This document shows positions 55,490 to 64,000 of a DNA stretch of 64,000 nt, piece after piece. Source of the stretch: Ruegeria atlantica (lineage in GTDB: Bacteria; Pseudomonadota; Alphaproteobacteria; Rhodobacterales; Rhodobacteraceae); contig NZ_WQCG01000001.1 of assembly GCF_013032505.1 (NCBI RefSeq), positions 434,001 through 498,000 on the forward strand, written 5' to 3'. Below the pieces are notes generated by a model. That model was not told the origin of the DNA, did no database searches, and was given only the letters and a program-made list of their open reading frames with translations. Position 1 is the stretch's first letter, and every line of letters starts with the position of its first letter. The position numbers were made by a program, and so were the translations under genes.

Positions 55490-56494
55490 TCAGACCGATG
55501 GCAAAGGCGCATTTCCTTCGACACGGAAACGGTTAATTCGACGTCGGTCTTCGCTGGGGCTAAGCCCAAAGGCGGAACGGTAATGCGTCACAAGAGGCGC
55601 CACTGAACCATACCCGATCGCAGCCGCGATATCTGCGATCGGGTCTTTGGTATAAACCACCATCTGCCGTGCCGCCTTCATGCGCATTGCGCGATAGTAA
55701 TGGCTGGGGCTTTGGCCCGTCGCCTGTTTGAAAGCACGTTCCACCTGGCGCGGCGTAACCCCGATTTGTTGTGCTGCCTCCGCGATGGAAATTGGTTCGC
55801 TCATATGACCCGCGAACAGGTCAACACAGCGCGATACCAGAGGCGGAAGACTGTCGCCCGTATCCGGCGTCGTCGCCGTGGGAACCTGTTGACGCACCCC
55901 TGCCCCGCGCATCATCGGGTGTTGGAACCAACAAGCGACCTCGTGTGCAACGTCCCGTCCTAGCCGTTCCTCTATCAGATGCAAGGCCAGATCGAACCCG
56001 GCCGCGGCGCCGGCTGCGGTGTAGCGTGTGGCTGTTTTCACAATCACCTCGCTACGAGAGTTGATCTCTGGGAATTCAGCAAGAAATGCGGCCTCATAAC
56101 ACCAGTGAACCGAAACAGGCTGCCCCCCCATCACCCCAGACCGGACCAAAGGAAAAACGCCGCCGCTGATCCCCCCCAGAATCGTGCCATGTCGCCCCAG
56201 ACTACGCAGGGCTCCGTTGGCCACAGTTGGGCTATCAAAAACCGAGGTTGGGCTGCTGAGCAGGAACAGAATGTCGATAGCCTTGCAGTCAGCCAAAGAC
56301 CGCTCGGCTTCGAACCGGACACCGGCGCTGGATTGCACCTTCTGACGATGTTCTGAGACCAACGACCAGCAGAAAGCCTCTTGCCCGGCAATTTCGTTGG
56401 CCGCCCGCAATGGTTCGATCACCGAGGTCAGGCAGGCCATTGGAAAGCCGTCAAACAGCAAAAAGCCGATTTCGATTCTATCTTTCTTGCGCAT
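55490..56494 (-). CDS. GlxA family (DJ-1/PfpI + AraC) transcriptional regulator
   Basis: 334 residues. N-terminal DJ-1/PfpI-like domain (IEIGFLLFDGFPMACLTSVI to about 185) with no catalytic Cys at the nucleophile elbow (LGGISGGVFPL), then an AraC HTH pair (SIAEAAQQIGVTPRQVERAF; PIADIAAAIGYGSVAPLVTH). Regulators with this architecture (GbdR, SouR, CdhR) control betaine, sarcosine and carnitine use in pseudomonads. Standing convergent beside soxBDAG, it is a candidate regulator of that operon, but that is inference. Confidence 0.88.
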   Translation of the reverse strand: MRKKDRIEIGFLLFDGFPMACLTSVIEPLRAANEIAGQEAFCWSLVSEHRQKVQSSAGVRFEAERSLADCKAIDILFLLSSPTSVFDSPTVANGALRSLGRHGTILGGISGGVFPLVRSGVMGGQPVSVHWCYEAAFLAEFPEINSRSEVIVKTATRYTAAGAAAGFDLALHLIEERLGRDVAHEVACWFQHPMMRGAGVRQQVPTATTPDTGDSLPPLVSRCVDLFAGHMSEPISIAEAAQQIGVTPRQVERAFKQATGQSPSHYYRAMRMKAARQMVVYTKDPIADIAAAIGYGSVAPLVTHYRSAFGLSPSEDRRRINRFRVEGNAPLPSV

Positions 56495-56537
56495 ACGGCT
56501 TTCCTAGCAGGAAATCCTCATCAGCCCCATGCGAAGT

Positions 56538-56792
56538 TCACGCCCAGCGGATCAACCCGATAATCGCCGAAGCCGCGTAAAACCCTTGCAATAACAGGAA
56601 CGTCCAGCGGCGGTCAACTACCGCCCAGGCTGCGAACAGGCCCGAGGACAGCAACAACAGGCTAAAGCCCAACAGCTCAGCCCCCGTATTTGAAGCGATC
56701 AGCAGGGCATAGGCCATGGCCAGCACCGATCCGGAGATTTCGAATACAGTCGTCAAACCTCGCCTGTTAGGGGTATTGATTTGATCCGTCAT
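56538..56792 (-). CDS. Small membrane protein
   Basis: 84 residues with three hydrophobic helices (VFEISGSVLAMAYALLIA, LLGFSLLLLSSGLFAAWAVV, FLLLQGFYAASAIIGLIRW). The layout, ending in a glutamine-containing helix and LIRW, resembles the small CBU_0592-type membrane family, but I am not certain. GAGGC precedes the ATG. It is 43 bp upstream of the GlxA-type gene on the same strand. Confidence 0.7.
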   Translation of the reverse strand: MTDQINTPNRRGLTTVFEISGSVLAMAYALLIASNTGAELLGFSLLLLSSGLFAAWAVVDRRWTFLLLQGFYAASAIIGLIRWA

Positions 56793-57101
56793 GCCTCAAG
56801 CCTTTCGCACTGGAAGTCGTCCAATAAAGAAAAAACCGCTTAATCGGTTTCGGCATCGATAGATGCCCGCAATTATCCGGGGCAGGTGTGTGGTCAGCAC
56901 CCAACGCATCGATCGCTGGTTCGTCTTCCCCATGCGCTCTGTTGGCAGTCCGTGGCTTTTTTTGATCAGCGAGTTGTTCAAGACGAGACATGTCATGAGG
57001 GCGTTCCTGAGTTTTGACTTTTCCAACCCCTAGCGCAACGCTAGTACGTGACACAAATGAATGATATTGATCCATCAATCTAAAATTGTCATGATATTTT
57101 T
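56793..57101. other. Gene-free stretch between small membrane protein and LysR gene
   Basis: 309 bp. The only sizeable minus-strand reading frame (56767-57078) has neutral third-position GC, no homology I can see and overlaps the membrane-protein start, so I treat the region as noncoding. AT-rich TTGATCCATCAATC and TTGTCATGATATTTTTATGA lie just before the LysR start and are likely its promoter. Confidence 0.5.
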
Positions 57102-57980
57102 ATGACTGAACGATTGGAAATTGACGCCCTTCGCGCCCTTCTGGCGATTGCGTCCCATGGCGGCGTAACCCGTGCGGCTGAACACCTAGCGCTGTCGCAA
57201 TCGGCCGTCAGCCACAAGATTAGGCGGTTGGAGCAAACCCTGGGCTGTGATCTGCTTGCGCGGCAGACTGGTGGGCCAATGTTCACTGATTCAGGTTCGC
57301 GCCTGTGCGAATACGCCCGCAGAATATGCGCTCTGCACGATGAAGCGCTGTCTAGCCTGGTCAGGAAACCTTTGGCTGGTGCGATCCGGCTGGGCATGAC
57401 CGAGGATACGGCAACCAGCAACATCGCTCGCATATTGGGACGCTTCACGCGGCTGTATCCAGAGGTCCAGGTTCGCACACGGACCAGCCAAAGTCTGAAC
57501 GTGCAGGAATGGCTGAAAGCAGGAGAGCTTGATGTAGCCGTCATGCAAGTTTTCCAACACGATGCGCAGCCCGATGACCTTGTCCTGTTCAAGGACACTT
57601 TGCATTGGGTAAAGTCGCCGGATTTCCAACTGGACGCGACAGCACCCGTTCCATTCATATCCTTCGACACCCAATGCTTTTATCGCCAGTGGGGATTTGC
57701 AGATGGGCAGGTTCAAGGGCACCATCTCGACAACGTTTTGGAATGCCCCAGTGCTGCCGGCATTCAATCTGCTGTTCGGTCCGGTTTGGGCGTTGCCTTA
57801 CTGAACGGAATGCATGTCACTCCGGACATGGAAGTAATCAACGGCGTTTTCCCGGATCCACCAGCCATTGCATACGTTGCACGCTTACACGTCAAACGAC
57901 GCAACCCTGCTGCGATCGCGCTGATACAAGAGATCAGCCGCGAGGTTGGAAACGCCAAACCTCTGAAAGCTGTCAGTTAG
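57102..57980 (+). CDS. LysR-type transcriptional regulator
   Basis: 292 residues. HTH in the first 60 residues (GGVTRAAEHLALSQSAVSHK, IRRLEQTLGCDLLARQTGG); effector domain with AIRLGMTEDTATSNIARILG and GIQSAVRSGLGVALLNGMHV. Target not evident: upstream lies the divergent small membrane protein, downstream a GntR remnant and tRNA-Ser. Confidence 0.88.
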   Translation: MTERLEIDALRALLAIASHGGVTRAAEHLALSQSAVSHKIRRLEQTLGCDLLARQTGGPMFTDSGSRLCEYARRICALHDEALSSLVRKPLAGAIRLGMTEDTATSNIARILGRFTRLYPEVQVRTRTSQSLNVQEWLKAGELDVAVMQVFQHDAQPDDLVLFKDTLHWVKSPDFQLDATAPVPFISFDTQCFYRQWGFADGQVQGHHLDNVLECPSAAGIQSAVRSGLGVALLNGMHVTPDMEVINGVFPDPPAIAYVARLHVKRRNPAAIALIQEISREVGNAKPLKAVS

Positions 57981-58014
57981 CTATCTGGTCCGGAAGGATC
58001 TGAAACCCGTCGGA

Positions 58015-58232
58015 TCAGGCCTGATCAGTTGCGCGATCCCGTTCCTGTAACGCGCGAATACGCATTCGCTGGGCCGCGTGAATATGAGCGCGCATCGCCA
58101 ACTCGGCCGCATCCCCATCGAGGGTTTGTAAGGCATCCATTACACGGCGATGCTCGCCGACGGCCTCATCTGCGCTGGTAAAAAAAAGGGACTGAGAGTG
58201 TCACGTATAAGCAGGGTTGGATGAATGTTACC
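58015..58232 (-). pseudogene. 3' remnant of a GntR/FCD-family regulator
   Basis: On the minus strand the frame ending at 58015 gives TSADEAVGEHRRVMDALQTL followed by DGDAAELAMRAHIHAAQRMR and RIRALQERDRATDQA, the last helices of an FCD ligand domain. Upstream the match continues in another frame as GNIHPTLLIRDTLSPFF, with the shift inside a run of eight A's at 58180-58187 (plus strand). The rest of the gene, including the HTH, is missing; homology stops about 12 bases from the 3' end of tRNA-Ser. Confidence 0.75.
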
Positions 58233-58243
58233 GAGGGGGATTG

Positions 58244-58333
58244 TGGCGGAGAGACAGGGATTCGAACCCTGGAGACGGTTTCCCGCCTACACACTTTCCA
58301 GGCGTGCGCCTTCGACCACTCGGCCACCTCTCC
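58244..58333 (-). tRNA. tRNA-Ser (GGA anticodon)
   Basis: Ninety bases including an encoded CCA. Acceptor stem GGAGAGG pairs with TCTCTCC plus discriminator G; D-arm GGCCGAGTGG; anticodon loop CTGGAAA gives GGA, reading UCC/UCU; a long variable arm (TGTAGGCGGGAAACCGTCT) and T-arm CAGGGTTCGAATCCCTG. The long variable arm is typical for serine tRNAs. Confidence 0.96.
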
Positions 58334-58423
58334 GTGCCGGCGATATTTGGACTATCACCGGGGGATTTGCAAGGCCCGATTGAGGTGAAATTTCACACGA
58401 AATCGAAAGCCCTGCAAAGGCGG

Positions 58424-60853
58424 TTAAATCTCGTCCCCGTCACCATCAGCCAAATCAGTCTCAGTCATCTCGACAGGCGCTGAGGATGGCTTTACCGCCG
58501 GTGTTTCGTCGGTTTCCTTGGCGGGTTGGGTTACGCCGCCCTGCAACGTCTCGGGATTGCGCAACCAGACGTCTCGTTGTGCAAACGGGATCTCGATCCC
58601 TTCAGCGACAAAGCGTTTGTTGATCTCATGGTTCATGTCGGATTTGACCGATAGCACCCAGTTCACATCTCGCAGGATGGCGCGGATTTCAAAGTCCAGA
58701 GAATCTGCACCAAACCCCTGGAACACCACGCTGGGGGCTGGATTGGCCAGAACCATCGGATGTGCATTCGCAATCTCACCCAGGATATTTTCTACCAAAC
58801 GGGTATCCGTTCCGTAGGCGACCCCGACCGGAACAATCACCCGTCCAATCGTATTGCCGCGGGTATAATTCGTGACAACGCCGCTGATCAGATCAGAGTT
58901 TGGAACAATTACATCCGTGCGGTCGAACGTCTCAATCCGCGTGGAGCGAACCGAGATATCGCGGACGTAGCCCATCATCCCATTCACGTCGATCCAATCC
59001 CCTTTCGAGATTGGACGCTCGACCAGCAGGATAATGCCCGACACAAAATTCGACACGATAGTCTGCAGACCAAAACCGATCCCGACCGACAAAGCACCAG
59101 CAACAATGGCCAGAGATGACAGGTTGAAACCGGCAATCGTAATCGCGACCAGTGCAGCCAGAAAAACACCAACATATCCGGTGCCGGACACAATCGCGTT
59201 TTGCCCGCCCGGATCAATGCTGGTCTTTGGCAACAAAGAATTGCGCAGCCCGCTTTGCAGCATCCGCGTCAGGCCATAGCCGATGGCAAATATGACGAGG
59301 AAAGTAAAGAAGTTGCTGGGCGAGATGGTTACCCCGCCAATGTCAAACCCCTGCAGCAGGCGCGACCAGACTTCCTGCAGGTCGGTTTGACGCGCACCCC
59401 AATACAGCGCGAGCACGGGCATAGCCAGAATGGCCATTGCAAACCCGATGAGCACCGCAAACAACGAGTCTTTGGCCTTGTCGCCCTGCCCGCTGAGCCA
59501 TCCGTAAACAGAAGTTAGGAACCGTTGGACGATAACAAGCGCCGCAATAAGAACCAGCGAACGAACGGCCGGAAAAACGATTGCCTCGGCTGCATTCGTA
59601 TACCCCAGAATTGCCAGTATCGGGCTGGCGATACCGAGGAAGAACAAGGCACGACGAATGAACTCGACCAGTTGGCTGAACCCGGCAGCACGTGCCGTTG
59701 CGGATGGCTCATCTGCATCCACCGGTACGTCGACACTTCGGACGCGACGAACGCGCAGCAGAACCAAAGCTGTAGCGACAATAATCGGAAACGCGACGAC
59801 AGCGCGCGTCGCATCCGAGATGTTTTCAATCTGATCGAACAGGTTCACCAGTTCGTGCAGGATCATGAGCCCCGCAAGAATGTCCAGGTAGACGCGCAGT
59901 TCGGTGACTTTCTGGCGGGATAGCTTTTTGAAACCTTGCGCCGCCTGCAGCACGTAAACCTGCCGGCCAATCCAGTCATAAAACAGGATGATCGCAGCCC
60001 AATACGGCACGTTTTCCATCAACAACGTCCCGCGTAGCCCCAGAACGCCGGTCAATACAACCGCCTCAACCAGAAGCCAGACACCAAGCCAAGGCAGGAT
60101 AATGCGGAGTAGCGATATCAGAAACGTCCATACGCCACTTCCCTGCCCACCCAAGGCCCGCAGCCGTTCACCGGCGGTTTCGGACCAACGTTTGCCGTAC
60201 AGCAACAGAACGCCAGCGACGAAAACCAAAGCCAGAATACCCAGCCCACGTGACCGTAATCGTTCATGCACCACGTCAGTTTTCAGGTTCCGCCGCGCTT
60301 CGTTAAACAACGCTTGCGCGGCTTCATTCACATCAACCCAAGCCGGTCGCCAGCTGGTGGGGTTCAGCGGCGACGGCCCGCGCTCCAAAAGCTCTTTCGT
60401 CTGACGGTCCCGCAATAACTTATCTATCTCGGAAATCAGACCATTGGCCCGGCTAAATGCCTCTTCCGAGATGATCTGCGGGACGCGCAAACTGTTCAGT
60501 TGCTCGTTTAGGTGTTTTCGGAGTGTCGCAATGTCCTCTGGTTCGGTCGCGTCGCCTTCGGGCGCAGCACCAAGAGCTTTGATCTGGTTTTCAAGCGTCT
60601 GAATACGTTCGGTGTTTGCGCCGCGTGCCTGATTGAAATCGTCGCGGTAATCGTTGATCTCAGCGCGCAGGTTTTCGAGCGAAGCATTCGACGCGCGATT
60701 GTCCTCGATCACTGTCTCGGCCCGGTCCGCCGTTTTAACCCAGCCCTGATAGTACTCGCTTTGACGATCAGTAAGCTGCGCCGCGACGGGGCCGCACAGC
60801 ATCGCAAAACATACCGCCACAAGGCTCAGGAACAGGCGAACCTGCCGAAACAT
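58424..60853 (-). CDS. Large mechanosensitive channel (DUF3772 + MscS)
   Basis: 809 residues. Signal peptide FLSLVAVCFAMLCGPVAAQ, a coiled periplasmic domain to about 180 (DUF3772), about ten transmembrane helices, then the MscS pore helix and beta domain (GALSVGIGFGLQTIVSNFVS, LVERPISKGDWIDV, IVPNSDLISGVVTNYTRG). It releases solutes on hypo-osmotic shock. The C-terminal tail is acidic. ATG 60853 overlaps the cysteine synthase stop (TGATG), chosen over the GTG at 60856. Confidence 0.92.
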   Translation of the reverse strand: MFRQVRLFLSLVAVCFAMLCGPVAAQLTDRQSEYYQGWVKTADRAETVIEDNRASNASLENLRAEINDYRDDFNQARGANTERIQTLENQIKALGAAPEGDATEPEDIATLRKHLNEQLNSLRVPQIISEEAFSRANGLISEIDKLLRDRQTKELLERGPSPLNPTSWRPAWVDVNEAAQALFNEARRNLKTDVVHERLRSRGLGILALVFVAGVLLLYGKRWSETAGERLRALGGQGSGVWTFLISLLRIILPWLGVWLLVEAVVLTGVLGLRGTLLMENVPYWAAIILFYDWIGRQVYVLQAAQGFKKLSRQKVTELRVYLDILAGLMILHELVNLFDQIENISDATRAVVAFPIIVATALVLLRVRRVRSVDVPVDADEPSATARAAGFSQLVEFIRRALFFLGIASPILAILGYTNAAEAIVFPAVRSLVLIAALVIVQRFLTSVYGWLSGQGDKAKDSLFAVLIGFAMAILAMPVLALYWGARQTDLQEVWSRLLQGFDIGGVTISPSNFFTFLVIFAIGYGLTRMLQSGLRNSLLPKTSIDPGGQNAIVSGTGYVGVFLAALVAITIAGFNLSSLAIVAGALSVGIGFGLQTIVSNFVSGIILLVERPISKGDWIDVNGMMGYVRDISVRSTRIETFDRTDVIVPNSDLISGVVTNYTRGNTIGRVIVPVGVAYGTDTRLVENILGEIANAHPMVLANPAPSVVFQGFGADSLDFEIRAILRDVNWVLSVKSDMNHEINKRFVAEGIEIPFAQRDVWLRNPETLQGGVTQPAKETDETPAVKPSSAPVEMTETDLADGDGDEI

Positions 60854-61887
60854 CACACGTCCTCAAACACGCCGGGGATACTGCGCGGAGCTTCAGTCAT
60901 CCAATCGGGCACCGGCAATTCCTTTTCACGCAGGAAGTCCGGGTTGAACAGCTTGGACTGGTATCGCGTGCCATAGTCGCACAGTATTGTCACGATAGTG
61001 TGGCCAGGCCCCAGATCCTTGGCTAGGCGCACCGCGCCCGCCATGTTGATGGCCGTCGATCCACCCATGACAAGGCCTTCTTCACGCAGCAGATCAAAGA
61101 TGTAGGGCAGCGCTTCGTTATCAGTCATCTGATAGGCGAAGTCAGGTTTGAAACCTTCAAGGTTCTTGGTGATGCGCACCTGCCCGATACCTTCCGCGAT
61201 CGAGCCGCCCTCCATCGCGATTTCGCCGGTGGTGAAATACGAAAACAGCCCTGCTCCCATCGGATCGACGAGGCCGATCTTGACGCCCTTGGGCTGCAAC
61301 GCCTCGGCTACGCCCGCAAGTGTGCCACCAGAGCCCACAGCACAGACGAACCCATCCACCTTGCCGTCAGTCTGCTCCCAGATTTCAGGGCCGGTTGTTT
61401 CCACATGCGCTTGGCGGTTCGCGACATTGTCGAACTGGTTGGCCCAAATCGCACCATTCGGTTCGGTCTTTGCCAGTTCCTCGGCCAAACGGCGCGAATA
61501 GTGCACAAAGTTGTTGGGGTTGCGATAAGGCGCGGCCGGAACCTGGACCAGTTGCGCACCTGCTAGCCGCAGCATATCTTTTTTCTCTTCGGACTGCGTC
61601 TCGGGGATGACAATGACAGTCTTGAACCCCATCGACGCGCCAACAAGCGCCAGACCGATACCGGTGTTGCCTGCTGTACCTTCGACAATGGTGCCGCCCG
61701 GTTTCAAGTCGCCGCGCGCTATAGCATCGCGAATGATGTACAGAGCCGCACGATCCTTTACCGACTGACCCGGGTTCATGAATTCGGCCTTGCCGAGAAT
61801 CTCGCACCCGGTCTCTTCGCTGATGCGACGCAGACGGATTAGCGGGGTTTTTCCGACTGCGTCGGCAAGGTCTCGTGCAATGCGCAT
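60853..61887 (-). CDS. Cysteine synthase family PLP enzyme
   Basis: 344 residues. PLP lysine is Lys44 in NPGQSVKDRAALYII; the phosphate- and substrate-binding loop reads VEGTAGNTGIGLAL in place of the classic TSGNTG; GSGGTLAGVAEAL is the glycine-rich phosphate cup. It is somewhat longer than CysK (about 320) and belongs to the TAGNTG subgroup that includes cysteine synthase-like enzymes whose sulfur donor preference is uncertain. Upstream of and coupled to the MscS gene, 69 bp after the Nudix gene. Confidence 0.88.
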   Translation of the reverse strand: MRIARDLADAVGKTPLIRLRRISEETGCEILGKAEFMNPGQSVKDRAALYIIRDAIARGDLKPGGTIVEGTAGNTGIGLALVGASMGFKTVIVIPETQSEEKKDMLRLAGAQLVQVPAAPYRNPNNFVHYSRRLAEELAKTEPNGAIWANQFDNVANRQAHVETTGPEIWEQTDGKVDGFVCAVGSGGTLAGVAEALQPKGVKIGLVDPMGAGLFSYFTTGEIAMEGGSIAEGIGQVRITKNLEGFKPDFAYQMTDNEALPYIFDLLREEGLVMGGSTAINMAGAVRLAKDLGPGHTIVTILCDYGTRYQSKLFNPDFLREKELPVPDWMTEAPRSIPGVFEDV

Positions 61888-61956
61888 GGCGCCCTCATTT
61901 CATTTCGGATCAACGCAGATTTACCTGTGGTGCGCGATGACCACAAGCGGCGAAAG

Positions 61957-63072
61957 TCATCCGCGCAGACGCGCGCGATGACGTGCAAGCCAATGGGCCA
62001 GCGCCAACAGCGGCAAATCCTTGAACCCGTGGCTGTCGACCCTGTCCATGAAGTCCGTGTAGGATAAAATCTGGGTTCGAATATCCTCGCCTTCAGTGGC
62101 CAGCCCGCCGTTTTCAATGGTCTTTGTCAGATCAGCCAGCCCAACGTAAAGATACACATACTCGGTCGAAGACCCGCTGGAGGAGTAAGCACCGCCTGCG
62201 TATTCCAGTTGGCTCAAAGCAACCTGGGCTTCTTCTTCGGCCTCGCGCAGCGCGGCTTGTTCCGGCGTTTCGCCCGGGTCGATCATTCCCGCAACGGGTT
62301 CCCACATCCACGGTTCAGGATCTTCAGTCAAAAAAACCGGCGCTCTGAATTGTTCGACCAACAACACCGTGTCCCGCACCGGATCATATGGCAGAACGAT
62401 CACGGCACTGCCCTGCATCAGGCTGCTACGGTTAAGTACAGCCCCCATCGAGCCATCGTGCTGGCGATGTTGCAACGCGATTTCTTCAATCGCGAAATAG
62501 TTGATATAGGCAGGATTGCGGTCGTGTACGATGACGTCATTGGCGATCTCTCGCTTGTCACCTGTTGCGCGTTGCTGAGCCGCCAGCTTTCCCCAAGCGC
62601 GGGTTCGGATCGACGGGAAGCTGCGTGCAATCTGATCTGCATCGACCTTGCCGTAATATCCCACGACCTCTTGCGCAGCGAGCATCGTCAATGCTCCCCA
62701 CTCATCCAACCAATCCTGCAACGACCAAAGTTGGGCGCGGGTCCAGAGCCCTGGTTCCGGATAGAACACGAGGGCCTGCGCCGTTGTTCCATCGTCCAGA
62801 TCAACTGTCTGCGCCTTCAGATCGTAATCAAAGCCACCTTCGTAGAAGGTCAACCGGTTTTGATCTTCCTGGGTCAACCTTCGGACCAATAGTCCATTGG
62901 CAACACTGGCATCCTCATGCACAATCATGGGAAACACCTGATCCTGTACGCTATAGACTGCGTGGTCTTTCAGCGTCGCCTGAGCAAATTCAAGCTCAGA
63001 CGCTGGACGACCCAGGACAAGCTCCAGCAATGGCATATGCCGCAGCGTGCCATAGAAAAACAGATCGGACAC
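61957..63072 (-). CDS. Gamma-glutamylcyclotransferase-like/Nudix hydrolase fusion
   Basis: 371 residues from GTG 63072. Residues 1-125 have the AIG2/GGCT fold (LFFYGTLRHMPLLELVLG with the YGTL motif; LTFYEGGFDYD with the acidic position). Residues about 175-360 are an ADP-ribose pyrophosphatase-type Nudix domain with AGMIDPGETPEQAALREAEE; the box ends EEEA rather than EEEG. Each part is seen alone elsewhere; the fusion suggests linked removal of damaged or ADP-ribosyl metabolites. A TrgA gene precedes it by 32 bp on the same strand. Confidence 0.85.
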   Translation of the reverse strand: MSDLFFYGTLRHMPLLELVLGRPASELEFAQATLKDHAVYSVQDQVFPMIVHEDASVANGLLVRRLTQEDQNRLTFYEGGFDYDLKAQTVDLDDGTTAQALVFYPEPGLWTRAQLWSLQDWLDEWGALTMLAAQEVVGYYGKVDADQIARSFPSIRTRAWGKLAAQQRATGDKREIANDVIVHDRNPAYINYFAIEEIALQHRQHDGSMGAVLNRSSLMQGSAVIVLPYDPVRDTVLLVEQFRAPVFLTEDPEPWMWEPVAGMIDPGETPEQAALREAEEEAQVALSQLEYAGGAYSSSGSSTEYVYLYVGLADLTKTIENGGLATEGEDIRTQILSYTDFMDRVDSHGFKDLPLLALAHWLARHRARLRG

Positions 63073-63104
63073 TGTTGGCTGCTTTCGTATTTGATGTTGT
63101 TAGA

Positions 63105-63545
63105 TCAACGCCACCGGCGAGCTGCTTCTTCGGTGGCCAGCCCAGTTAAAATGGCTCCAATAATCAATGTCCACAAGATTTCGGGCGCTATCAGTTGCTG
63201 ACCATATTCAACGCCGATCTTGAAGATGGAGATCAGCGCCTCGAACGGCCCGTCATACCGATGGCGCATTGCCAGACGAAGCATTTCGTTAACGCCCTGA
63301 ACAAACAGGCCCCAAAAAACCAGCGCCGCCATCCCGGTCAACCCGTTGTTAATTGCGGAAGTCCAACCCCGACCAGCACGCTTGCCCATGATCCACCATC
63401 CGCAGACCACGCCCAAGCCCATGTTCACGTAGGTAAAGCTGCCGTAGTTCTTACCCTCTTCACCGTTTGCGATGATCATGCCAGAAACCAAGAACGCCAC
63501 GATCAAAAGGCAAAAGCCAGCAATAAGCTTGGGGGCAGTGGGCAT
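63105..63545 (-). CDS. TrgA family protein
   Basis: 146 residues with four hydrophobic helices (LIAGFCLLIVAFLVSGMIIA, VNMGLGVVCGWWIMGK, LTGMAALVFWGLFVQGVNEM, ILWTLIIGAILTGLATEEAA). I recognise the pattern of TrgA, first described in a tellurite-resistance locus of Rhodobacter; the true role is unclear. It lies 16 bp from the stop of the methyltransferase gene, same strand. Confidence 0.78.
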   Translation of the reverse strand: MPTAPKLIAGFCLLIVAFLVSGMIIANGEEGKNYGSFTYVNMGLGVVCGWWIMGKRAGRGWTSAINNGLTGMAALVFWGLFVQGVNEMLRLAMRHRYDGPFEALISIFKIGVEYGQQLIAPEILWTLIIGAILTGLATEEAARRWR

Positions 63546-63561
63546 TTCTGAAGTCCGTTCC

Positions 63562-64000
63562 TTAACTCGGTTTCGCTATAGTGATCTGTGTCACATCGCA
63601 ATTGCCGGTGTCAAAGGCTGCTCCGCAGGCGGTCAAATAATAATTCCACATGCGGCGAAAACGCTCATCAAAGCCCATTTCCGAGATTTCGTCCCACTTA
63701 TCGTTGAACGTGTCGTACCAGCGGCGCAGGGTCAGGTCATAGCTTTTGCCGAATTCTTTCGATTTGACGACCTTTAACCCCGACTGAGCAACCTGCTCTT
63801 TCAAAACCGATGGTGCGGGAAGCATTCCGCCCGGGAAAATATATTTCTGAATGAAATCAATACCATTACGATACACATCCCATCTGTGGTCCGCGACGGT
63901 GATGATCTGCAGCGTCGCTTGTGCCCCAGGCTTCAAGCGGTCGCGCACGGTATCAAAATACACGGGCCAGTACTTTTGCCCCACCGCCTCGAACATCTCA
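63562..64000 (-). CDS. Cyclopropane-fatty-acyl-phospholipid synthase family methyltransferase (3' part)
   Basis: The last 146 codons are in the window; the gene continues past the right edge. EMFEAVGQKYWPVYFDTV followed by KYIFPGGMLPAPSVL and LRRWYDTFNDKWDEI is the C-terminal half of the CFA synthase family, which uses SAM to methylenate unsaturated acyl chains in membrane lipids. Many roseobacter relatives have unknown substrates. Confidence 0.88.
   Translation of the reverse strand, partial: EMFEAVGQKYWPVYFDTVRDRLKPGAQATLQIITVADHRWDVYRNGIDFIQKYIFPGGMLPAPSVLKEQVAQSGLKVVKSKEFGKSYDLTLRRWYDTFNDKWDEISEMGFDERFRRMWNYYLTACGAAFDTGNCDVTQITIAKPS

Noticed and set aside
56767..57078. 103-codon minus-strand frame in the gap before the LysR gene
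   Set aside because: Third-position GC is about half, unlike the neighbours, and it overlaps the start of the small membrane protein gene.
1..64000. CRISPR array, prophage, insertion sequence, rRNA operon or replication origin
   Set aside because: No regularly spaced repeats, transposase, integrase, phage structural genes, rRNA sequence or iteron cluster were seen.

Overview
The window looks like chromosomal DNA of a marine alphaproteobacterium of the Rhodobacterales (Roseobacter group). This rests on family content, not a database match: TrgA, the DUF6456 and DUF6477 proteins, a form II aerobic CO-dehydrogenase-like locus with MoxR/VWA partners, an MttB-family methyltransferase without pyrrolysine, a SoxBDAG sarcosine oxidase operon and a GlxA-type regulator. 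Gene density is high, many starts overlap stops by 1-4 bases, and there is no phage, insertion sequence or CRISPR array.

Layout. 1-5344 (minus): a molybdenum hydroxylase operon (xdhC, molybdopterin-binding protein, 2Fe-2S, molybdopterin and FAD subunits). 5587-8255: a secreted unknown, then CoxE- and MoxR-like maturation genes. 8410-23973: mostly housekeeping (pyrC, hpt, lipA, guaA, peroxiredoxin, oxyR) mixed with catabolic genes (MmgE/PrpD, M20 amidohydrolase, MttB-like), a drug/metabolite exporter and a FadL-like porin. 24026-24919: a decayed EamA transporter. 24969-31778: P-loop protein, metA, hydrolase, ppk2, TetR, a truncated globin/PAS/nucleotide cyclase pair and a family 25 glycosyltransferase.

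31929-49386 is the most interesting part. It holds a guanidino/compatible-solute catabolic island: a ureohydrolase, a creatinase with a strongly structured mRNA leader, a PotABCD-type ABC importer, a two-cysteine racemase/isomerase (EutA-like), a metallo-M24 peptidase, an ectoine hydrolase (DoeA) translationally coupled to an ArgE-type deacetylase, and then a tightly coupled six-gene operon (DUF1185, alpha/beta hydrolase, flavin reductase fused to a degenerate Nudix-like domain, luciferase-like monooxygenase, aldehyde dehydrogenase, DUF1989) with a divergent LysR gene. That operon has the composition of an oxidative catabolic pathway like Rut, but its substrate cannot be named from sequence.

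50435-55481 is soxBDAG, whose delta subunit has lost the cysteines of its zinc site. Together with the creatinase it could complete creatine -> sarcosine -> glycine + C1. 55490-58333 holds regulators, a small membrane protein, a GntR remnant and tRNA-Ser(GGA). 58424-64000 carries a large MscS channel, a cysteine synthase, a gamma-glutamylcyclotransferase-like/Nudix fusion, TrgA and the end of a cyclopropane-fatty-acid synthase gene.
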